Assembly: GCA_944472135.2 (NCBI GenBank)
Contig: CALYDD020000329.1
Location: 78,553 to 142,552, forward strand
Direction: 5' to 3'
Source of the DNA: Trichobilharzia regenti
Taxonomy: Eukaryota > Platyhelminthes > Trematoda > Strigeidida > Schistosomatidae
Length of the DNA: 64,000 nucleotides
Shown: one piece after another, positions 57,066-64,000 of the stretch
Numbering within the stretch: position 1 is the stretch's first letter
Layout: each line of letters starts with the position of its first letter
Program-made: the position numbers and the translations under genes
Notes under the pieces: generated by a model
The model's input: only the letters and a program-made list of their open reading frames with translations
Database searches by the model: none
What the model was told of the DNA's origin: nothing

Positions 57066-57420
57066 GATTCATAAGATATTCAAGTATTGGTTTGTAGGGA
57101 TTTGGTTGATTGGTTACAGGATTTCATCATGAGCTGATATTGATTAGAGAACCATTGGAAAACCTGCCTGGGAGTGCTGGACAGCTCTTTCGTCAGCCTA
57201 GTTTGGGAATCTTCAGCAAGACACATCCACCGTAGTTCGAACCTAGGACCTTCTGGTCACAAGGCAAGTGACCTACAAGACCATTAAGCCACTGGGACGC
57301 TATTCAATGGCCAGCCCATGAATTCTGACTTCAGCCAATTCACGACATAGCGCAACCGCTAGCCACTGTCTTCGGCGAGTATTTGTCCTCAACACCCGAC
57401 CTGCTTCCCTCTACAGAAGA
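57066..57420 (-). mobile_element. Hammerhead SINE (family 1), minus long form
   Basis: Minus strand: head (GTCGGGTGTTGAGGACAAAT, ACTCGCCGAAGACAGTGG), tRNA-like part (CCAGTGGCTTAATGGTC, GGTTCGAACTACGG), then CTGAAGATTCCCAAACTAGG with CTGACGAAAGAGCTGTCCAGC and the tail. CTGAAGA fits CUGANGA, GAAA is kept and AGCTGTCCAGC is close to intact; helix II is imperfect. Confidence 0.78.
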
Positions 57421-57539
57421 ATTCTTTCTTCTCTCTTGGCCATATGTTTTGTGAAGCTTTCAGGGGATCGGTTTTCAGTTTACATGTAGTATACTACTAC
57501 CACTAGTTCGTCTTCAGTCTCATTCCCTGAAAAAATAGC

Positions 57540-58080
57540 TTTGAACCTATAGCTGAGGGCTTCTACCAAAATTTATTCATACCAGAGACGAAGAAAGCTG
57601 TAGAAGTGGGTGTATTGAATAGTTCAAGTACTTTTCTTATGCTTGTTTCTTTTTTATGCTACCATCTGGCCTTTTTGTCAGTAGGAAGTCTAAGAATGGA
57701 ATTTTACTTTGGGTTTCTTCTTCACACGTGATTCTGATAGCTGAGTGTACTTCACTGAATCGAGATTGAATTGCATCCCTGTCCAAATCATTTTCACAAA
57801 GAATGAAGGTATCTTCTATATACCAGCAATAAAGCGACAATTTTCTGATATGGTTGTTCAAAGGACCATTTTCTAGTTTACTCAAAATGAAATCTGCTAA
57901 CACAAGGCCTAATGGAGACCTCATTGCTAATCCATCCACTTGTCTACAGAGTTCACAGTCGAAATGAAAATTCACAATTCATGAAACATGTGAGTAACAA
58001 TTCTTTGAGGATTTCTACTGAGATCCTAACCATTATTGACTGTTTATTTATTTCTTCAAAGATGTTATCAACCGTTACAT
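57540..58080 (-). pseudogene. Penelope-like element reverse transcriptase fragment
   Basis: The minus frame 57975-57637 (112 residues) is open: VDGLAMRSPLGLVLADFIL (RT motif B block), WYIEDTFILCENDLDR (motif C; YVDD type with the first D changed to E), then CEEETQSKIPFLDFLLTKRP. No endonuclease follows. Confidence 0.85.
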
Positions 58081-58430
58081 TTAGAAGTATACTTTTGCAT
58101 GGATTCAAATACATCTACCACACTGAGTTTTACTTAGCTATTCATGTAAGGATTTTAGGATAGTTACCAATCATATAGCTAAAGCGAGGTCGATGAATTA
58201 AGCATGCATCTACCAGGCTACAACCGTCGCTTTTGTATAACAGCTGATTAGACTACTCAGTTTCTCAAGCTGAAATGGGTGAAGCAGGACTCGAACCCTT
58301 GACTGTTTATTTAAAAAATCAAGTGCTTAAGACAATAAAACGCATTTCTCTATGAGTGTGATACACTTCAGTTAAACTTCTGGTTAAACATTTTATTCAC
58401 TTACACTGCATGTCTGTTTTGGGAAAATGA
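58081..58430. other. No gene; tRNA-like B-box only
   Basis: 58260-58325 (minus) contains AAGGGTTCGAGTCCTGCTTC, a B-box with a T-arm, but no matching acceptor stem or anticodon arm. Confidence 0.4.
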
Positions 58431-58531
58431 GTCAGTATCTCGATATTTAGAGTTATGAGAGGCAAGCAGTATATGTGTAATAGGTTCTCTAAAACAACTG
58501 AAGATTATTCAATTTAACGCACAGAATATTT
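58431..58531. repeat. Inverted copy of 63900-64000
   Basis: This ~100-bp segment (GATATTTAGAGTTATGAGAG and onward) is the reverse complement of the last ~100 bp of the window, with a few differences. In both places the segment ends at CACAGAATATT, where a LINE-type 3' tail begins. Confidence 0.85.
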
Positions 58532-58757
58532 TCTTGTTATTCTTTACGTTCCCAGTGGAACATAGAGCTTCAGACTAGAGGCTTGAAGTTTCTGTAGCAG
58601 TGGTGTTTGTTTTTACGGGATAGGGTAGCCCAACCTTCCACCTTAAGCAGTTTTACTACTGGCTTAACGAGGTAAAGTAGTGCGTCTGTGGCCGGGATCA
58701 CATCCCGGACGAAACGCGTGGTCGGCGAGCATTCCACCTCTGTGCCATAGACACACC
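58532..58757 (-). mobile_element. SINE with RTE-like LINE tail (family 3), with target-site duplication
   Basis: Minus strand: GTCTATGGCACAGAGGTGG (A-box), GGGATGTGATCCCGGCC (B-box region), GTAAAACTGCTTAAGGTGG, and the tail GAAGCTCTATGTTCCACTGG with AACGTAAAGAATAACAAG. Flanked by CACAGAATATT at 58521-58531 and 58758-58768, an 11-bp target-site duplication. The best-defined family-3 copy. Confidence 0.85.
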
Positions 58758-58984
58758 CCACAGAATATTAAGTGTTATTATTTAGTGAGCAACCAGCCAT
58801 CTTCATTTAAAATATTTTCCAGACCATAATAAGTTGCTCATATTAATATGGATACTTAACCACAAGATTTCAATCGTTTACTCGTCTTGATCTATATCTC
58901 ATTTACTTTAGTTAGTTTACTTTCATACAGCAAGGAAGTCGCTTTATTTATTTTGAACCCCTTCTAAGCTTCACTACATATCCA

Positions 58985-59600
58985 TATCAATTGAATTTGA
59001 AATTGAAAGGTGATCAGGCTTATAATATGCTTAAAACTCGTCTCTCCAAATCAGTCGGTACGGCATTCTTTGCTGCAAAACTACAAATGATCTTCACCAG
59101 CCGTAAGTTGTTCTCCGTCTATGTACAAGATAAGCCACCTCATCTGACTAACTCTCTCTCTCTCTCTGTGCATCTATCAGTACATCTGCTCTTGTGGAAA
59201 AAGTTACATCGGCTGTCGCCAGAAAATGCTTTTTCTATACAGATGAGAGAACGCATTCCAGCAGGGCTTTACAAGGGAGGAAGAAAGGCTCTATTCTAGA
59301 ACAGTATATCGAATTCAGTTACATTACCACTGCCGACAGTGATTTTAAGATCATCTATCGAATTCACGCTAAATTGCTTCGTTCTAAACTTCTATAGATA
59401 GCAGAGGCCTTAGCATTCATGAATTCAAGGTAAGCCTTTGTACACAAAAGAAGTGTGTACAGTACCTATTTCTGCCTTGGCCATAGACGGAATAACAATT
59501 ATTTATTTAGTTTATTTCGTTAATCTACGTACCTTTCTCTCATTACTACGACTATTATTATTATTATTATTACCATTCTCAATTTGAACTGTGTCCGGTA
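58985..59600 (+). pseudogene. Penelope-like element linker and endonuclease, broken
   Basis: Frames give MNLKLKGDQAYNML (linker), SKSVGTAFFAAKLQ, KLFSVYVQDKPPHL, then SCGKSYIGCRQKML (GIY-YIG signature) in a shifted frame, GSILEQYIEF, FKIIYRIHAKLLRSKLL and VHKRSVYST. A 3' UTR like that at 30000-30120 follows. A (CT)n run splits the linker at 59152-59167. Same family as 28615-30240. Confidence 0.8.
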
Positions 59601-59644
59601 TATTCTTCCACTTGTCCAACTTGTCAATCTAAGTTTAAAATTTT

Positions 59645-59775
59645 TTGTCTGCAGGATTTCATCATGAGCTTACATTGGTTATAGAACCATTGGAAAATCA
59701 CCAGGGAGTACTGGACAGTTGTTTCTTCCTAGTTTGGGAATCATCGACAGTACGCACTCACTGGGGTTCGTGGTC
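59645..59775 (-). mobile_element. Hammerhead SINE (family 1) tail and ribozyme, minus
   Basis: Minus strand: CCCCAGTGAGTGCGTACTGTCGATGATTCCCAA with CTAGGAAGAAACAACTGTCC and AGTACTCCC. GAAAC is present; the CUGANGA box has become TCGATGA. Adjoins the head of the next copy. Confidence 0.7.
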
Positions 59776-60225
59776 AACTCGTATAAACAAAACTAACCCT
59801 TACAAACCAAACTATAGAAAATTAATTTGATGCTCGCTAGTGACTCGCTACAGGATAGAGTTTCCTGGAGTGCTAGTGAAAAGTCGTGACCAGTGAGGTG
59901 CATCCAGATGTCACGTGTGAGAATGGATGTCCCACCTACGACAATGGTTGAGGTCGCGCTGAATCAGGAATTGGTAGAAGTTAGAATTCATGAGCCATTG
60001 AATCGGGTCCCAGTGGCTGAATGGTATACGAGTTTGCCTTGTAACTGGAACGTCCTGGGTTCGAATTCTGGTGGTGGGTGCGTACTGCTGGTGATTCCTA
60101 AACTAGGATGAAAGAGCAGCTGTCCATTACTCCCTGATTTTCAATGGTTCTCTAACTGAAATCAATCCGTGATGAACTCATAAAAGCAAAACTAACTCTT
60201 ACAAACCAAACTATAGAAAATAACA
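59776..60225 (+). mobile_element. Hammerhead SINE (family 1), longer than one unit
   Basis: A 46-bp block containing TTACAAACCAAACTATAG occurs at 59776-59822 and again at 60175-60221, 399 bp apart. Between them lie the head (AGTCGTGACCAGTGAGGTGC), tRNA-like part (CAGTGGCTGAATGGTATACG, GGGTTCGAATTCTGG), ribozyme (GTACTGCTGGTGATTCC, AACTAGGATGAAAGAGCAG) and tail (TGGTTCTCTAACTGAAATC). So this copy is one full unit plus an overlap, as from a tandem or circular template. The ribozyme core has GGTGA for GANGA. Confidence 0.83.
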
Positions 60226-60524
60226 ATAGGGGTTAGGAATTTAGTGAATGTTTCTGAAGTCTAGCCAACCTGGTTATAACCCGTGTCAAATCATACTTCA
60301 AATATACGCTATATATTCACACACACACACATACAACAAAACAATACGCACATACGAATATGTTAAACAGTTAACAGTCTGTTTAATATTTTGAGAGACA
60401 GAGGAACAGAGAACAAAAGACATGAACAAAAACATGAAAGTCTTCACTTTATTTACTTCTCTGCCCTTTCCTGTGCTGACAATAACTGAAGGGGTAAATA
60501 ACTAAAATTGAGACAATAAATTTT
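60226..60524. other. No gene recognised
   Basis: Contains a (CA)n run near 60318-60330. Otherwise nothing recognised. Confidence 0.4.
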
Positions 60525-61480
60525 CCATATTAGTTTGTTTATTGGATATATCACACAGTGATGAAACAGTATTATTTACTGGATGACAAGGTTTCGAACA
60601 AAATTTATTGTCCATAATCATTCCATCAATTATAATCACACGACTTTGAAACTTGAGTTTTATAGTTGTCTTTGTCCTCTCCTATATGTCGTCGTTGGGG
60701 TAGTAGAATTTTCCAGATATCTGGGTGGACAGGTGTTGAATCATTCCTATTAATCGCATTCTCAGTTGATTCGATAAACAAAGCTTCCATTATCAATCTC
60801 TCTCTCCACTATGTTAGCTGTATGAGAAATCAAAACTGTCATCTTATCCCATCCATCCTATTGTATGGTTGTGTGTAATTGCATGTAATGCTATAGGTGA
60901 ACTATTCTCTAGATTTGCAATCTTATTCGGGTCAACCAATCTAATCGAAACTAGCAAAATCTAGATTAGTTGACCCTAATAAGATAAGAAATCTAGAGAA
61001 AAGTTCCATATTGGTTTGTTTATTACTTACTACCACAGTGCCCAAGTTTCACACATGTATTAATAGAGATAAGTTCACCTGCAGCACTCTCTACATGCAA
61101 TTACACACAACCAAACAATAGGATGGATGGGATAGGATGACAGCTTTAAAATGTGATGACACAGGGTGGAGGGAGAGATTGGTAACAGAAGCTTTGTGTT
61201 ATCGAATCAACTGCAAATACATGTAATAGGAATGATTCAACACCTGTCCACCCAGATATCTGGAAAATTCTACTACCCCGACGACGACAAATAGGAGAGG
61301 ACAAAGAAAACTATAAAACTCAAGTTTCAAAGTCGTGTGATTATAATTGATGGCATGATTATGAACAATAAATTTTGTTCGAAACCTTGTCATCCAGTAA
61401 ATAATACTGTTTCACTGATTGTGTGATACATCTAATAAACAAACTAATATGGAATTACTTACTACCACACATTTATTGAC
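60525..61480. mobile_element. Two Penelope-like ends head to head (large inverted repeat)
   Basis: The left arm (60533 to about 60957, minus) and right arm (about 61075 to 61465, plus) are inverted copies of the same ~400-bp 3' part as in 50713-51000. A 118-bp spacer includes a scrap of the terminal sequence (ACCACAGTGCCCAAGTTTCA near 61036) and an inverted AACTAGCAAAATCTAGATTAG piece. No coding frame is kept. Confidence 0.85.
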
Positions 61481-61519
61481 AGTAACTTCTTTTTTAACGT
61501 ACAGTTTCAAATAAGTTAG

Positions 61520-62400
61520 TTTCATACTATTAGGTTAAAACAGAGAAGAAGAAGAAAGGTGTTTTGTGAATCACTTGATAAAAAATAATTAAATTCATGG
61601 TAAAGAAAGAGATCGTACAGATTGCTTTTGTACACACAAAGTTCTGGCTTTATGTTATGTATTGTCAGAGGTCCCTCTATACACAGCAAATACTCTTGTA
61701 TCGCCTTCAGTAAACTTTGTCGGACGTTGTAGGCGATGTCAAAAGATGCTTCAGATGCTGTGTGAACATTAACTGCTGTATGTTGTTGCAGTATAAATGA
61801 ATTCATAACTTTACACTGTCCCTTACTCAGCCAAGATGGGTGATGCAATCGAACGCTGTGGCATGTGTTTCTCGACGAACATCCTACATACAAGGACTTC
61901 ACAACAGCATAAGAGCATGGAACTGGACAATCGAGGTAACATTTCCTCAATATGAAGGTGCTTCGACGGGCAGTAAAACTTTTGTAGAGAATGAGTATCC
62001 AATAGGCTTTGCCAAGGCTAATAGCGGAAGTTATGTGAAAAATTTACACAGTGGAACAACGTACCTAAGAACAAATTGCATCTAAAGTTAGAATTTACGG
62101 GTGACGCAGAATGAAATCTTTAAATACCCTCTGATAAGGTCAACACTTTTTATTACCACTCTACGAATAGCTTAATCTAGCCGTCCACTTGTACACACTT
62201 AGGAAAATGTTACCTCAACTGTTCCTGCTCTTGTGAAATCCTTGTACGTAGGGTTGTTCGTCGAGAAACAAATCTCCGCCTCATTCGACAGCACCTCCCG
62301 GTTTGGTTGAGCAAAGTACAGAAGCGTGAAGCAAAAATTGTACACAAACAATTTAACGCCAATAACTGTCAGTAATAATACACTTAGCATTTACCATCGA
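61520..62400. pseudogene. Two Penelope-like endonucleases head to head
   Basis: Minus strand 61958-61522 (open): RKCYLDCPVPCSYAVVKSLY, VGCSSRNTCHSVRLHHPSWL, SKGQCKVMNSFI, SLLKAIQEYLLC, LCVYKSN (endonuclease, signature YVG). Plus strand 61960-62400: ENEYPIGFAKANSGSYVKN (linker), LKLEFTGDAE and CYLNCSCSCEILVRRVVRRE (signature lost), IRQHLPVWLS. They meet at about 61959. Same family, each 5'-truncated. Confidence 0.8.
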
Positions 62401-62867
62401 CTGTATGAAAATCTATCTAAGGTACAAGATGAAAAAATAGATTAACTAATTCAGAACATAGGAATAATATTTAATACATACATACTACTACTAATTTGCT
62501 AGTAACACACGAAGGAAATCCTACTTCCTGAATCGTTAGTTTAAAACTCCTAATTTAACACAAGAGAATAATTACAAGTGAACATAAACGGCAAAATATC
62601 GTTTGTCAGTAATTCAAAATCTCTAAGTACTTACGATTTCCGTGAGCAAAAAAAAGAGCCTTAAAAATTAATTTAATCTGTCTTTGCCAACCCAAAAACT
62701 ACGTATTGATGACTCCATGTCTAGAAAAAGGTGAAAAAACGTTAAAAATTTTAGACACTCTGTACTTTATAACCGGCCTATAATCTACACCTGACGATGA
62801 TTACGGATAAATCCCGAATCAAGGTATTTTATTCGTCAGAAGATCAGAAAGGGGTCATATGGCAGGA
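62401..62867. other. No gene recognised
   Basis: AT-rich sequence. Nothing recognised. Confidence 0.4.
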
Positions 62868-63400
62868 ATTAGATTATTATTATTATCATTATTCCCTTGA
62901 GTTCCTAGTGCGATGTAGGGCTTCAACAGCATATCCCAATTTCATCCTTTTCTCTCAAGTCCATCTCAGCTGGCTCCACAATTGCAAATAAACTCTCATC
63001 TCCTCCTCAAACGATCTCTTTCATGTCGCCCTGAAATCCACGTCCAAATCCTCGTTTCCAGATTAGGGTTCCAACTGTGAACTATGGCCTTGTACGTAAT
63101 GTCATTCGATGGTCTCCTCAGCTTGTGTTCTACCCATCTCCATTTTCTTTTGCATATTTCTTCAGTAATCGGTTCTTGAATGGTTCGTTCCCTAGAGTTT
63201 CCTGTCGCTAATTCTTTTAGTTCAGCTGGTCATTTGATCTTTTGTATGGAGACAGCTAAGGCAATTGTTGATAAAAGTCTGAAGTGGCCCTCTGAAAATG
63301 CATTTGATAACGCGCCGAGTTTCAGACTCGTATAGAAGCTGTGACTGAGTTAACATTGTTGTTGAGAATATAAATATTAGTCCTAATGTTAAATGCAAAC
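62868..63400 (-). mobile_element. RTE-like LINE 3' part (minus)
   Basis: Minus strand: YESETRRVIKCIFRGPLQTF, INNCLSCLHTKDQMTS, NMQKKMEMGRTQAEE and the tail (RATWKRSFEEEMR, AVEALHRTRNSRE) ending AATAATGATAATAATAATAAT. Frame broken at several stops. Divergent from the next copy. Confidence 0.8.
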
Positions 63401-63439
63401 GATTTTCAAACTGATTGAAGATTAATGTAAAACTACCTT

Positions 63440-63900
63440 GCTTTTCTGTGCAAGTTGACACCAATCCTCCAACAGAAGCTGAAGTCTTGAATGCAATCAA
63501 GCTTTTGAAAGCTGGAAAAGCAGCTGGACCAGATGGAATACCCTCTGAGCCACTGAAAGGGGACACAGAGATGACAGCAGATATGCTGACAAGAACCAAT
63601 CGCCAACCAACAGTTACGCAGGAGAAAGTGGACATGGATTAGACACTCGCTGAGGAGGCCGGCTGATGACATCACGCGCGCGTCAGGCCATCGCACAAGT
63701 GGAACCAGGCCGAAAGGGAAGCGGCGAGTAGGACGCCCAAAGGTGACATGGAGGAGATCGTGTGAAGAGTAGTCGAAAGAGTATGGACTAACATGGACGC
63801 ACGTGAAAAGTACACGAGAAGACAGAAGCAAGTGGAGACGTGCAGTTGAAGCCCTATGTTCCCCCAGCAACCGAAGGGAACAAAAATAATATGATAATAA
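63440..63900 (+). mobile_element. RTE-like LINE with an internal deletion
   Basis: The 75-residue frame 63415-63642 joins the RT N-terminal block (AEVLNAIKLLKAGKAAGPDG, IPSEPLKGDTEMTADML) in frame to the C-terminal block TRTNRQPTVTQEKVD, skipping RT motifs A-C. The tail follows (GAAGCCCTATGTTCCCCCAG, AATAATATGATAATAAT). Its 3' end is placed at the same site in a duplicated segment as the SINE at 58532. Confidence 0.82.
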
Positions 63901-64000
63901 TATTCTGTGCGTTAAACTGAATAATCTTCAGTTGCTTTAGAGAACCTATTACATATATACTGCTTGCCTCTCATAACTCTAAATATCGAGAAACTGTCTC
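63901..64000. repeat. Inverted copy of 58431-58531, running off the window
   Basis: Reverse complement of the segment before the SINE at 58532 (GCGTTAAACTGAATAATC; CATAACTCTAAATATCGAG). It continues to the end of the window, so its length is unknown. Confidence 0.85.

Noticed and set aside
58250..58330. tRNA gene on the minus strand
   Set aside because: Only a T-arm and B-box are seen (AAGGGTTCGAGTCC). No matching acceptor 5' strand or anticodon arm could be found upstream.

Overview
This looks like a retroelement-packed, AT-rich stretch of a flatworm genome, most likely a schistosome (Schistosoma or a close relative in Schistosomatidae). The reasons are the mix of families: RTE-like LINEs with SR2-type C-terminal tails, many Penelope-like elements (PLEs; RT plus GIY-YIG endonuclease), a CR1/SR1-like LINE, a Ty3/gypsy LTR element, and short tRNA-headed repeats that carry hammerhead ribozymes of the SM-alpha kind. 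The species call is inference. I see no host protein-coding gene, no rRNA and no convincing functional tRNA gene. Almost every long reading frame is sense or antisense sequence of a retroelement.

Layout. 1-3014: an open Ty3/gypsy pol and its 3' LTR. 3015-4720: head-to-head copies of two tRNA-derived short repeats. 5093-6688: two RTE LINE ends facing each other around a PLE fragment. 8100-10725: CR1-like, RTE and PLE fragments. 11517-12072: a very long (TAAC)n array. 12960-15845: antisense PLE copies, then an antisense RTE LINE. 16905-18672: the most complete RTE LINE, inverted relative to the previous one. 18864-20070: an LTR with leader, then a PLE end. 20880-24900: short repeats, PLE endonuclease fragments and an RTE scrap. 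24895-26680: an antisense CR1-like LINE. 27085-28590: an RTE LINE carrying a hammerhead SINE with target-site duplication, then SM-alpha remnants. 28615-30240: the best PLE (RT plus endonuclease). 30335-34900: hammerhead SINEs, a small two-LTR non-autonomous gypsy element, and other short repeats. 34905-45290: several PLE copies, including a 299-bp perfect inverted repeat and an inverted copy of the 28.6-30.2 kb PLE. 45881-49505: a second LTR-with-leader and a second inverted RTE LINE pair, both arms holding the same SINE insertion. 50575-62400: PLEs, mostly in head-to-head pairs, a decayed gypsy pol with its LTR, and a solo LTR. 62868-63895: divergent RTE LINE ends.

Recurring themes are (i) inverted, often head-to-head, pairs of the same element; (ii) candidate hammerhead or hammerhead-like RNA motifs in four unrelated repeat families; (iii) a 399-nt circularly permuted hammerhead SINE that behaves like a unit cut from a multimer; and (iv) parasitic SINEs that share a 3' tail with the local RTE LINE. 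The first gypsy pol is the only long uninterrupted coding region; nearly everything else is decayed.
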